Notes: a model not told the origin generated them from the sequence alone. DNA of 13,550 nucleotides from Gemmatimonadota bacterium (GCA_026706505.1 JAPOYQ010000312.1:1018-14567); one strand, 5' to 3'; shown: positions 6,919-13,550, counted from the first letter of the stretch. Numbers and translations: made by a program.

Positions 6919-7809
6919 TTAGGTCCCGTAAACGAATTCTGCCCCGATTTTCCACACCCCCTTCTCGCGAAAAGCGGGAATGGTCTGGCGACGGGCAGCG
7001 TTGGTGACTGCGGGTGCCGAGAGCCCATGTTGCTTGATATAATCCGACAGCCGGATAATAGCCTCCCCCTGTAAATAGCTCAGCCTCTTGTGCAGCGACT
7101 CTACGAGCGCCAACGCCATAATATCTTCCATCGTCCTAGTCGTTTGACGGTCCCCATAGTCCCTGAACGCCTGATAGTACCGCTCCTTCTCCGAGTTGCG
7201 AATAATAAGGCGCGGCAGTCCGAGCTGGATAAGTTGAAAATTGATGAGAACCCGCCCCAGGCGGCCATTGCCGTCGCAAAAGGGATGGATGGTCTCAAAA
7301 TCCAGGTGAAATCGGGCAATCTTATCGAGGAAGTAGGAGCCAAGATCGCTGGAATACTCGACGAGGATGTCTTCTATCATGCGCTCGACATGCTCGGGTG
7401 CCGGCGCAATATGAGTCCCCACCCGCACGTATTCCCCCTGCTCGCGAAAGCGTCCAGCAATGGCATCATTAATGCCGCCGATGAGCATCTGATGCAAGAG
7501 TAGTATCAGGTCTTTGGTCAGCTCGCTGTCTTTCGCTTTGGTCCGTTTGTATTCTGTGACGCGGGCTAGATTTTTCGCCTCGAAGACTTCCCGCACAGAC
7601 ACATTGCGGGACAATATCTGCTCCAACAGGATTCGCTCTGTCTCCTCAAGAGTAAGCGTTGAATTCTCAATCGCGTTCGAGTTGTACACACTCTCGGGGA
7701 CCTCCACTTCGTCGATCATCGACAGTAGCGATTCCTTGCCTTGGCGCAAAGTATCATACGCTCGTTTCAAGTCTTGGATACGGCTTTTTATCGGCTCTGT
7801 AGTCGCCAT
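6919..7809 (-). CDS. Fic-domain AMP-transferase-like protein with N-terminal inhibitory motif and C-terminal DNA-binding-like segment
   Basis: A 296-aa protein. The Fic core motif HPFCDGNGRLGR (175-186) is complete, with catalytic His175, so nucleotidyl transfer (usually AMPylation) to a protein target is expected. SNAIEN at 44-49 matches the (S/T)xxxE(G/N) inhibitory helix, placing it in the self-inhibited class II; Glu48 would block ATP positioning. A flap-like GEYVRVGTHIAPAPEHV lies at 125-141. The C-terminus (about 255-292) has LSAPAVTNAARRQTIPAFRE and GVWKIG, which looks like an excisionase/MerR-type winged helix. It forms one unit with the type I modification gene 1 nt downstream, a known association for Fic genes. 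I choose ATG 7809 over 7827 because a promoter ends just before it. The gene looks intact although its hsdM partner is broken. Confidence 0.88.
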   Translation of the reverse strand: MATTEPIKSRIQDLKRAYDTLRQGKESLLSMIDEVEVPESVYNSNAIENSTLTLEETERILLEQILSRNVSVREVFEAKNLARVTEYKRTKAKDSELTKDLILLLHQMLIGGINDAIAGRFREQGEYVRVGTHIAPAPEHVERMIEDILVEYSSDLGSYFLDKIARFHLDFETIHPFCDGNGRLGRVLINFQLIQLGLPRLIIRNSEKERYYQAFRDYGDRQTTRTMEDIMALALVESLHKRLSYLQGEAIIRLSDYIKQHGLSAPAVTNAARRQTIPAFREKGVWKIGAEFVYGT

Positions 7810-7815
7810 ACCATT

Positions 7816-7844
7816 ATTGTATCGCATTCACGGTATATTGTCAA
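7816..7844 (-). promoter_or_regulatory. Promoter of fic-hsdMS giving a leaderless mRNA
   Basis: On the minus strand, TTGACA (7839-7844, perfect) and TACAAT (7816-7821, one mismatch) are separated by exactly 17 nt. Six bases lie between the -10 box and the ATG at 7809, so the start codon coincides with the expected +1. No Shine-Dalgarno precedes it. The -35 box lies inside the palindrome 7826-7856, so a protein bound there would block RNA polymerase. Confidence 0.65.
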
Positions 7845-7937
7845 ATATCCGTGAATGAACCGATAAAAATGGGTATCATTCACGGTATATCGTCAAATAT
7901 CCGTGAATGAACCGGCAAAAATGGATGCCATTCACGG
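7826..7937. repeat. 52-bp tandem repeats with palindromic 31-bp cores (probable operator array)
   Basis: Two cores at 7826-7856 and 7878-7908 begin with ATTCACGG and end with CCGTGAAT, perfect 8-bp inverted arms around a 15-bp AT-rich centre. They differ at one position. A third left arm, ATTCACGG, stands at 7930-7937. Spacing is exactly 52 bp each time, close to five helical turns, so bound proteins would lie on one face of the DNA. The 21-bp linkers are also similar (GAACCG....AAAAATGG). The array occupies most of the 163-bp gap between hsdR and fic and overlaps the fic promoter. I read it as the operator region for fic-hsdMS. Confidence 0.85.
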
Positions 7938-7972
7938 TTTTTTTCGGATAAATACGTTAATCTCGGGGCTTC

Positions 7973-10510
7973 CTACGCTGCGAACTGGTTCAGAGACACG
8001 TAATCCTTGACATACTCGGGCACAAGAGCGCGGTACGGCTCCGGCACCGCGCGAAAGTCGCTGGAGGAAAAAGCCGGATTAGTCGCCAATTCTGCAAAGC
8101 GCCGATTCTCAATGATGTCTCGGGTCTGTCCGCTGGTCAGGTATGCCTTAAAGTACGCCCTAATCGCCGCAATGGACTCGGCCTCGTCGGGCTTGTGATC
8201 GGCGACGAATTTGGCGAATTCCTCTTCAAGCAACTCGTCCCTGGACTTAAAACGCGGGATGAGGTCAAAGACCTTCTCCAATATCTCGCGCAAGGTTACG
8301 CGACGATCCACCGCAGCGGCTTGGCGCAGCTTGGCAAGGGTGTAGTACTCCTCTGGCTTGTCGAAGACTTCCTGATTCACATAGTCGATGGCGCGATCCC
8401 ATTGGCCCGCTTCGATAGCTTGGGCAATGAAGTCGTTTTCGCGCACCTCGTCGGCAAAGCGGTCGAAGAACATCCGATCAATTCTCATCCCCTCGGAGCC
8501 GATCTGCTCTTGCTCAATAGTCGAGAGGAAGTCGTCGCCCAAGTGCTCGTACGTGCCAGCATATACAACCGGCCTCGGGTCGTCTCCTTCCCTATCTCTT
8601 TTATCTCGCAGCCGAGGCAATTCCAATACCTCGTCGTAGTTGAACTCGTTCTCGAAGTATCGGCAGTTGCCAAAGAAGTCGAACAGCTTGAAAGTCGTCT
8701 TCTCCGAGTCAGCGACGACGTCTGCGGGGCGGTGCCCTATCATCTGATCGAGGAAGTTGTGCTTTCTGGTGCCGCGTCCCTTGATCTGGACGAAATCCGT
8801 CGGCGAGAATATCGGCCTGAATAGGCCCAAGTTGAGAATGTCGGTGCAATCGTAGCCAGTGGTCATCATACCGACGGTTACGCATACCCGCGCCTTACTC
8901 GTCCGGTACTCGCGCATAAAGTTGCCGGACCCCCGGAGGTTATTGTTGGCAAAGTTGACCGTGAATTGCTGGGCATCCATCACATGCGACGTAACCTGAA
9001 CTGCAAAGTCCGACTGGTACTTACCCGGAAACATGCGGTCGGCGGTCTCGTTGAAGAACTGCGTTAGCTTGGCCGCGTGCTCCTGGCTCACCGCGAAGAC
9101 GATAGACTTCCCAATCTCCCCGCTGATCGGATCGCGGAGCGCATTCTCCAAAAAGGTTCGGCAGAAGACCCCGTTGGTAGCTTCCGAGAAAAACTCCCGC
9201 TCAAAATCGCGCTTTTTGAACGCCTCCTCCTGCTGCTCTCCCTCATCATCGGTAAAAGACACTACAAAGCCCTCGTCAGCGAGAAGCTGGGTGGTCACCT
9301 CCGTTCGTGCGTCAACGACCCGGGGGTTGATCAGATACCCATCGCGCACCCCGTCGAGCAACGAGTAGCGAAACGTCGGCTCGCCACTCTCGCAGCCGAA
9401 AGTGCGATAGGTATCGAGCAACAACCGGCGCTCCACCTCGCGCGGATCGCGTACATGCGGGCCGCTCGCATGGGTGCCTCTGAGGTAGTCTCGGGGCGTC
9501 GCGGTCAGTCCCAGCTTGTACCCGACGAAGTAATCGAATACGGCGCGGGCGTTGCCGCTGATGGACCGGTGCGCCTCATCCGAAATCACCAAGTCAAAGT
9601 CCGTCGGCGAGAACAGCGACTGGTACTTGTTGTTGAACAGCAGCGACTGAACGGTCGTGACCACAATGTGCGCCCGACGCCAGTCGTCGCGTTTCTCCTT
9701 GTAGATGACTGTGTCAAAGTCGTTCGCCAAGTACGGGACAAACGACTTGCTCGCCGCTTGGTCTTCCAACTCCAGCCGATCTACCAAGAAGAGGACGCGG
9801 CGGGCGTTACCAGTGCGGAGAAACAGCTTGATAACAGCGGCGGCCACTAGCGTCTTGCCGGTGCCGGTAGCCATCTCGAACAAGAATCGGTCGCGTCCGT
9901 CTCGGACGGCCCGCTGCAAACCGTGGATCGCTAGTAGCTGGTAATCGCGCAAAAATCGCAAGCCGTGCGTCTGAATGTATCCAGAACGCTCGGACTCGTT
10001 GCGCCACCCGGCCTCCGCCGCATAGTTGGGCCGCTGCGTGAGGACGATGTAGTCGTCGCCAACCCGTTCATCAATCAGGCGTTGCGGATTGGGCTCGACC
10101 TGTTTGTATCCTTCCACCGAGTCCGGCGACGGGAACGCCGTAATGATATGCGGATTGCCGCGCTCTAGGTCCCAGAAGTAGTGCAGATTGCCGTTGGAGA
10201 GGATGACGAAGCGGCAGTTCAGCGAGCGGGCGTAGCGGCGGGCCTGCCCCTTTCCCCCCCCAGGGGGCTTGTTCTCGGATTTTGGCTCCCACCCCCTCAA
10301 CCGGGAACCTCGGGCGTCAAGGAGCAGGAAATCGACAAAGCCTCGACTGGAACGCTCAAAATCATCGCCTAAGCTGTCGAGGTCGTCGCGCTTGAGAGCA
10401 ACGTGCGCCTCCAAACGGATATTGGCCGGTCCATCGTCGTCGTCGAAGAATCGCCAACCAGCGTTTTCGAGCAACTGGTCGATTTTATGCCGAGCAGCAG
10501 CCTCGCTCAT
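7973..10510 (-). CDS. hsdR: Type I restriction endonuclease subunit R (HsdR)
   Basis: An 845-aa restriction and DNA-translocation subunit. It hydrolyses ATP to pump DNA and cleaves distant from the site when bound to a methylase-specificity complex. Nuclease core: Asp60 in GFVDFLLL, Glu75-Pro-Lys77 as the ExK, then GQARRYA near 88-94. SF2 helicase motifs are Walker A MATGTGKT (213-220), DEAH (311-314), LTATP (335-339) and QIKGRGTR (575-582). The C-terminal helical region for complex assembly runs to the end. Length is usual for the EcoAI-like group. The start at 10510 has AGGAGG (10518-10523) with a 7-nt spacer, and its ATG overlaps the murB stop by 4 bp (ATGA), so it is coupled to murB. All motifs are present, yet the cognate hsdM is broken, so it probably cannot restrict. 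Confidence 0.95.
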   Translation of the reverse strand: MSEAAARHKIDQLLENAGWRFFDDDDGPANIRLEAHVALKRDDLDSLGDDFERSSRGFVDFLLLDARGSRLRGWEPKSENKPPGGGKGQARRYARSLNCRFVILSNGNLHYFWDLERGNPHIITAFPSPDSVEGYKQVEPNPQRLIDERVGDDYIVLTQRPNYAAEAGWRNESERSGYIQTHGLRFLRDYQLLAIHGLQRAVRDGRDRFLFEMATGTGKTLVAAAVIKLFLRTGNARRVLFLVDRLELEDQAASKSFVPYLANDFDTVIYKEKRDDWRRAHIVVTTVQSLLFNNKYQSLFSPTDFDLVISDEAHRSISGNARAVFDYFVGYKLGLTATPRDYLRGTHASGPHVRDPREVERRLLLDTYRTFGCESGEPTFRYSLLDGVRDGYLINPRVVDARTEVTTQLLADEGFVVSFTDDEGEQQEEAFKKRDFEREFFSEATNGVFCRTFLENALRDPISGEIGKSIVFAVSQEHAAKLTQFFNETADRMFPGKYQSDFAVQVTSHVMDAQQFTVNFANNNLRGSGNFMREYRTSKARVCVTVGMMTTGYDCTDILNLGLFRPIFSPTDFVQIKGRGTRKHNFLDQMIGHRPADVVADSEKTTFKLFDFFGNCRYFENEFNYDEVLELPRLRDKRDREGDDPRPVVYAGTYEHLGDDFLSTIEQEQIGSEGMRIDRMFFDRFADEVRENDFIAQAIEAGQWDRAIDYVNQEVFDKPEEYYTLAKLRQAAAVDRRVTLREILEKVFDLIPRFKSRDELLEEEFAKFVADHKPDEAESIAAIRAYFKAYLTSGQTRDIIENRRFAELATNPAFSSSDFRAVPEPYRALVPEYVKDYVSLNQFAA
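10254..10267. repeat. C8-A-G5 tract inside hsdR
   Basis: Eight Cs (10254-10261), one A and five Gs lie in the hsdR nuclease domain, encoding KPPGGGK just after the ExK motif. On the coding strand it reads C5-T-G8. The frame is open as given. Such a tract is prone to slippage, in the cell or in sequencing. Confidence 0.7.
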
Positions 10511-11541
10511 CCCCCATCCTCCTCCACCAACACCGGCTCCCGCTCCAGCCGAATCCCAAAGGTCTGCTCCACCCCCTCCCGAATCTCACCGGCCAAAGCG
10601 AGAACTTCGCGAGTCGTCCCACCGCGATTGACTAAAGCCAACGCGTGTCGCTCTGAGATGCCAGCGCCGCCTCTTTGCAGCCCCTTGTGAAATCCCGCCT
10701 GCTCGACGAGCCAAGCAGCCGGAACCTTGACGCCAGCCGAATCGGGAAAGCTCGGGACATTGGGATAGCGGTCCTTTAATGCATCAAAGGCTTCCGCGTC
10801 GATGACTGGATTCAAAAAGAAGGAGCCGACGGAGCGGGAATTGGGGTCTTGCGGGTCGATGACCATAGACTTGCTGCGGCGGAGCACGAGCACAGCGTCG
10901 CGCACAGTAGCCAAGGTCGGGCGGTCGTCCTGCACATGCCGGCGCAGCTCTGGATAGCGGATTTGCGGCTGGCCGCTGGCATCCAAGCGATACGTCACCG
11001 AGGTCACAATAAAGCGGTCGCGGTCGGCTCCCTTAAATCGGCTCTGGCGGTAAGCAAAGCCGCATTCAGCGGGAGCAAATGCGATTTCCTCCAAGGTCTG
11101 CCGGTCGAGCGCCCGCACCTCCACAATGGTGTCTTTTACTTCTTGGCCGTACGCACCCACGTTTTGGATGGGTGTCGCACCCACCGACCCAGGGATGCCC
11201 GAAAGACACTCCACGCCAGCCAAGCCGCGCTCCACACAACACTGGACAAATTCATCCCAATCCTCCCCAGCCCCTACCTCGACAGTCGCGCCATTGAACA
11301 CCACGCCGCTGAGTCCCACTTTGAGCACCAAGCCGCTGTACCCCGCGTCGGCAAAGAGCACGTTGCTGCCGCCGCCGAGCACTTGCACAGAAAGGCCCTC
11401 GGCCTCCGCCCACTCCAAGCAGGTGCGCATCTCGTCTAGGGAGGTACACTCGGCCAAGTAGCGCGCAGGACCGCCGAGGACCATAGTAGTGAACGGAGCG
11501 AGTGGGACATTCTCGCGGAGGATGCAGAACGGCTTTGCCAT
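10507..11541 (-). CDS. murB: UDP-N-acetylenolpyruvoylglucosamine reductase (MurB)
   Basis: A 344-aa cytosolic FAD enzyme that reduces UDP-GlcNAc-enolpyruvate to UDP-MurNAc with NADPH in peptidoglycan synthesis. The FAD-binding part has FTTMVLGGPARYL (17-29), VLGGGSNVLF (54-63) and GIPGSVGATPIQNVGAYG (115-132). Catalytic residues are visible: Tyr164-Arg165 in FAYRQSRFK, Ser240 in VGSFFLNPV (proton donor) and Glu335 in EPVLVE. The length matches E. coli MurB (about 342 aa). The ATG at 11541 is preferred over the frame opening at 11634 because GAGG lies 10 nt upstream and the extra 31 residues do not resemble MurB. The gene stands apart from any mur/fts cluster, is divergent from the deoxyribosyltransferase gene, and its stop overlaps the hsdR start. 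Confidence 0.95.
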   Translation of the reverse strand: MAKPFCILRENVPLAPFTTMVLGGPARYLAECTSLDEMRTCLEWAEAEGLSVQVLGGGSNVLFADAGYSGLVLKVGLSGVVFNGATVEVGAGEDWDEFVQCCVERGLAGVECLSGIPGSVGATPIQNVGAYGQEVKDTIVEVRALDRQTLEEIAFAPAECGFAYRQSRFKGADRDRFIVTSVTYRLDASGQPQIRYPELRRHVQDDRPTLATVRDAVLVLRRSKSMVIDPQDPNSRSVGSFFLNPVIDAEAFDALKDRYPNVPSFPDSAGVKVPAAWLVEQAGFHKGLQRGGAGISERHALALVNRGGTTREVLALAGEIREGVEQTFGIRLEREPVLVEEDGG

Positions 11542-11635
11542 GAAGTGACGCCTCGTTTTGCGTGTACTGAGCATTTGCGTTGTACTGAATATAGACAGAA
11601 TATAGGGCGTATAATGCACAACGCCGGAGCGCACA
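11542..11635. promoter_or_regulatory. Divergent murB / deoxyribosyltransferase control region
   Basis: The 94-bp gap is more AT-rich than its flanks. On the plus strand a perfect TATAAT lies at 11610-11615, about 20 nt before the ATG at 11636, with GGAG (11626-11629) as the ribosome site; I see no good -35. Near-copies TTTGCGTGTACTGA (11557-11570) and TTTGCGTTGTACTGA (11574-11588) form a short tandem repeat. No clear murB promoter could be picked out. Confidence 0.4.
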
Positions 11636-12106
11636 ATGAAAAAGACCCTCTATCTCGCCAGCCCGTATGGATTCTCGGCCCAATGGAAGGAGCGGCTCCT
11701 GCCGCAGTTCGTCTCTGCCTTAGAAGCATTGGGGGCTGAGGTCTGGGAGCCTTTTGCCCGCAACAACCAAGTCGATTTTTCCGCGCCGGGCTGGGCCTAC
11801 CAAGTCGGTCAAGCCGACTTGCGCGACGTGGTCGAGGCCGACGCGATCTTCGCCATTGTCAACGGAACGCCGCCGGACGAGGGGGTGATGGTCGAGTTGG
11901 GAGCGGCCATTGCCCTCGGCAAGCCGACCTTTCTCTTCCGCGACGACTTCCGCCGCTGCACGGATTCCGAGAACTACCCCCTGAACCTGATGCTGTTCAC
12001 CGGCCTGCCAGAAGACGGCTGGGAATCCTACTACTACACATCGCTCGCAGAAATCAGCGCACCCGACAAGGCCCTCGTGCGCTGGCTGCGGGACGAACTG
12101 AGCTGA
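11636..12106 (+). CDS. Nucleoside 2-deoxyribosyltransferase family protein
   Basis: A 156-aa protein with the Rossmann-like fold of the family that moves or removes 2-deoxyribose between nucleobases (nucleotide salvage or clean-up). The N-terminus LYLASPYGFS (5-14) forms the base site. ADLRDVVEADAIFAIVNG (60-77) is the conserved acidic segment. PDEGVMVELGAAIALGKP (80-97) carries the likely nucleophile Glu87, and YPLNLML near 114-120 supplies the C-terminal Asn. Size and motif order match the family. GGAG is placed 6 nt before the ATG, with TATAAT at 11610. The gene is followed by glcF after 3 nt, so they likely form an operon, although no metabolic link is obvious. Deoxyribosyltransferase versus 5'-monophosphate glycosidase (DNPH1/RCL-like) activity cannot be told apart from sequence alone. 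Confidence 0.88.
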   Translation: MKKTLYLASPYGFSAQWKERLLPQFVSALEALGAEVWEPFARNNQVDFSAPGWAYQVGQADLRDVVEADAIFAIVNGTPPDEGVMVELGAAIALGKPTFLFRDDFRRCTDSENYPLNLMLFTGLPEDGWESYYYTSLAEISAPDKALVRWLRDELS

Positions 12107-12109
12107 CCT

Positions 12110-13390
12110 ATGCGCACGACCATTCCCCCCCATCTGCTCCAAGACCCAGAAGTTGAAGCCTCCGAAAAGGTCTTGCGCGCCTGCGTCCACTGCGGCTTTT
12201 GCAATGCCACCTGCCCCACCTACCTGCTCACTGGCAACGAACTCGAAGGGCCGCGCGGCCGCATTTACCTCATCAAAAGCGTTCTCGAAGAGGACGTCCC
12301 CCCGACCCGCCAAACGGTCGAGCACATCGACAACTGCCTCGGCTGCCTCGCGTGCGAGACCACCTGCCCCAGCGGCGTGGATTATTCGCTCCTTTTGGAA
12401 ACGGCCCGGCCAAGATTGGATCAACTCGTCAAGCGGCCATTGATGGACCGCCTACTGCGCGCCATGCTGACGCGGATGCTGCCCTATCCCGGTCGCACGC
12501 GCTTGGCACTCAGAATGTCTAAGTTGGGTCGCATGTTCTCCTTCCTGATGCCCCGCGTCATGCGGCCGCTGTTGGCTATGGCACCCAAGCGATTGCCGCG
12601 ACCGGCTGCTGTAGCCCGGCCCGGAGTCGTGCCAGCCGAGGGCACGCGTCGGCTGCGCGTAGCCCTGCTCACCGGGTGCGTCCAACAGGTGTTGGGACCG
12701 CAAATCAACGACGCGACCGTGCGGCTGCTGACGCGGTTGGGGGCCGAGGTGGTCATTCCACCGGACATGGGCTGTTGCGGCGCGCTGACTTTCCACATGG
12801 GCGAGCGCAAGCGCAGCCTCAAGCTAATGCAGCACACTATTGAGGTTTGGCATCGCGAACTGGAAGCGGGCTTGGACGCGATTGTGCTCAACACGTCGGG
12901 GTGCGGCACGGCCATCAAAGAATACGACCACATCTTCCGCCACGACCTGCAGTGGGCCGACAAGGCCAAGGCGGTGGTGGAGCGGGTGCGAGACGTGTCC
13001 GAGGTGGTGGCGCAATTGGGATTGGGCAAGGCCAATCGCGCACCGGCCCTGAAGGTAGCCTATCACGACGCCTGTTCCCTCCAACACGGCCAGCGCGTCA
13101 CCGATCCACCGAGACAACTGCTGCAGGCCGCGGGCTTTGAGGTCGTCGAAGTGCCCGAAGGCCATATCTGCTGCGGCAGCGCGGGCACGTACAACATGCT
13201 GCGCCCCGACTTGGCGCAACAGCTACAAGCGCGCAAAGTAGAGCACATCGCCAGCGTTGCGCCGCAGATCGTAGCGGCGGGCAACATCGGCTGCATGGAA
13301 CAAATCGCTACCCGCGCCGAGGTCCCGGTCGTCCACACTGTCGAGCTGTTGGATTGGGCGACGGGCGGGCCGCAGCCAGCGGTGATATAG
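12110..13390 (+). CDS. glcF: Glycolate oxidase iron-sulfur subunit (GlcF)
   Basis: A 426-aa electron-transfer subunit of glycolate oxidase, which oxidises glycolate to glyoxylate together with FAD subunits GlcD and GlcE. Two [4Fe-4S] motifs are seen: C25-x2-C28-x2-C31-x3-C35-P in CVHCGFCNATCP, and C76-x2-C79-x2-C82-x3-C86-P in CLGCLACETTCP. They are followed by two CCG domains with GCCGALTFHMGE (about 220-231) and CCGSAGTYNMLRPDLA (about 354-369), plus NIGCMEQIA. The region ELEGPRGRIYLIK (44-56) is characteristic of GlcF. Length is normal (E. coli about 407 aa). It starts 3 nt after the previous stop without a clear Shine-Dalgarno, so translation may be coupled. GlcD and GlcE are not in this window. 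A heterodisulfide-reductase-like LutA is less likely, given the paired 4Fe-4S motifs. Confidence 0.92.
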   Translation: MRTTIPPHLLQDPEVEASEKVLRACVHCGFCNATCPTYLLTGNELEGPRGRIYLIKSVLEEDVPPTRQTVEHIDNCLGCLACETTCPSGVDYSLLLETARPRLDQLVKRPLMDRLLRAMLTRMLPYPGRTRLALRMSKLGRMFSFLMPRVMRPLLAMAPKRLPRPAAVARPGVVPAEGTRRLRVALLTGCVQQVLGPQINDATVRLLTRLGAEVVIPPDMGCCGALTFHMGERKRSLKLMQHTIEVWHRELEAGLDAIVLNTSGCGTAIKEYDHIFRHDLQWADKAKAVVERVRDVSEVVAQLGLGKANRAPALKVAYHDACSLQHGQRVTDPPRQLLQAAGFEVVEVPEGHICCGSAGTYNMLRPDLAQQLQARKVEHIASVAPQIVAAGNIGCMEQIATRAEVPVVHTVELLDWATGGPQPAVI

Positions 13391-13428
13391 CGGGGCTGAA
13401 TCCACTCCTCTGACTAAGCACGGCTTCA

Positions 13429-13457
13429 TTGACAAGAAGGGGCGTGTGGTTTAATAT
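13429..13457 (+). promoter_or_regulatory. Promoter of the Phd-type antitoxin gene
   Basis: A perfect TTGACA (13429-13434) is followed after 17 nt by TAATAT (13452-13457). Transcription would begin near 13464, inside the overlapping inverted repeats, which fits autorepression. I see no terminator hairpin between glcF and this promoter. Confidence 0.5.
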
Positions 13458-13458
13458 G

Positions 13459-13483
13459 GTCATATAAGATGACTATATAGTCA
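13459..13483. promoter_or_regulatory. Palindromic operator of the Phd/YefM-type module
   Basis: TGACTATATAGTCA (13470-13483) is a perfect 14-bp palindrome. It overlaps a second inverted repeat, GTCAT-(5 nt)-ATGAC (13459-13473), giving three GTCAT/TGAC half-sites. It sits between the promoter and the ribosome site, as expected for a Phd/YefM antitoxin that represses its own operon. Confidence 0.6.
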
Positions 13484-13495
13484 GGAGTTGAGACC

Positions 13496-13550
13496 ATGCA
13501 GATGCCCATCAGCGAGTTCAAAGCTAAATGCACCCAAGTCGTCCGCGAAG
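13496..13550 (+). CDS. Phd/YefM-family antitoxin, N-terminus only (runs off the window)
   Basis: Only 18 codons are visible. They read MQMPISEFKAKCTQVVRE, matching the start of Phd/YefM antitoxins (a short strand, then the S-x-F-K-A-x-C-x-x-V-x-x-E DNA-binding helix; many relatives have IGEFKAKCLALLDEV). AGGAG (13483-13487) with an 8-nt spacer supports the ATG at 13496. Its own promoter and palindromic operator lie just upstream. Phd/YefM antitoxins neutralise Doc, YoeB or PIN-domain toxins, normally encoded right downstream, so a toxin gene is expected beyond the window. Confidence 0.75.
   Translation, partial: MQMPISEFKAKCTQVVRE

Noticed and set aside
6072..7007. 311-codon plus-strand frame opposite hsdM/fic
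   Set aside because: Shadow; hsdM and fic motifs lie on the minus strand at the same place.
7826..7937. CRISPR array or rho-independent terminators from the 52-bp repeats
   Set aside because: Only two full units and one half-site, the linkers are near-identical rather than unique spacers, and there is no T-run directly after the hairpins. Overlap with the fic promoter fits operators better.
8195..8824. Long plus-strand frame opposite hsdR (also one at 9077-9850)
   Set aside because: Antisense shadows of hsdR; hsdR has all family motifs on the other strand, and these frames resemble no protein.
11542..11634. N-terminal extension of MurB to 11634
   Set aside because: The extra residues cover the control region, do not resemble MurB, and MurB length and the ribosome site fit 11541.
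11720..12424. 234-codon minus-strand frame across the deoxyribosyltransferase/glcF junction
   Set aside because: GC-rich antisense shadow of two well-supported plus-strand genes.

Overview
The window looks like a chromosomal segment of an unidentified bacterium. A housekeeping right flank (about 10.5-13.5 kb, GC-rich) carries murB, a nucleoside 2-deoxyribosyltransferase, glcF and the start of a Phd/YefM-type antitoxin. MurB means a peptidoglycan-making cell, and GlcF is close in layout to the proteobacterial glycolate oxidase subunit, but I cannot assign a phylum from the sequence alone. The left 10.5 kb is a defence or genome-conflict island, mostly on the minus strand.

Layout from left to right. 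(1) 55-1730, minus: an SMC/OLD-like AAA ATPase followed 2 nt later by a DUF3226/TOPRIM-like protein, with its own good sigma70-type promoter at 1813-1841. This is a two-gene module of the PARIS/OLD general type. (2) 2111-3775, plus: one AT-rich 554-aa gene of unknown family with a strong Shine-Dalgarno and a C-terminal RNYFAH (Rx4H) motif typical of HEPN ribonucleases. (3) 3777-4323, minus: the severed 3' tail of an hsdS gene, then a HicB/HicA toxin-antitoxin pair. (4) 4409-6917, minus: a fused type I modification-specificity gene (HsdM-HsdS). It carries an in-frame stop just before the SAM-binding motif and a +1 frameshift near the end of the M part. (5) 6919-7809, minus: a class II-like Fic protein, probably translated from a leaderless mRNA. 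Its -35 box lies inside the first copy of a 52-bp-spaced palindromic repeat. (6) 7973-10510, minus: a full-length HsdR, whose start codon overlaps the stop of murB by 4 bp. (7) 10507-11541 murB (minus), then divergently 11636-12106 deoxyribosyltransferase, 12110-13390 glcF, and 13496 onward a Phd-type antitoxin with its own promoter and palindromic operator.

How the parts may work together (inference): the type I system is split into two transcription units. HsdR follows murB, while Fic-HsdMS(-HicBA) follows a dedicated, apparently repressed promoter. Fic has a C-terminal excisionase-like DNA-binding segment and sits directly downstream of the 52-bp repeats, so it may regulate its own promoter. 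As read here, the modification subunit is dead and the intact HsdR therefore has no partner, unless the two lesions are assembly errors. A 33-bp exact repeat at the two hsdS ends records how HicBA arrived.

Most novel candidates: the AT-rich HEPN-like gene, the ATPase/TOPRIM pair, and the Fic operator/leaderless-promoter arrangement.
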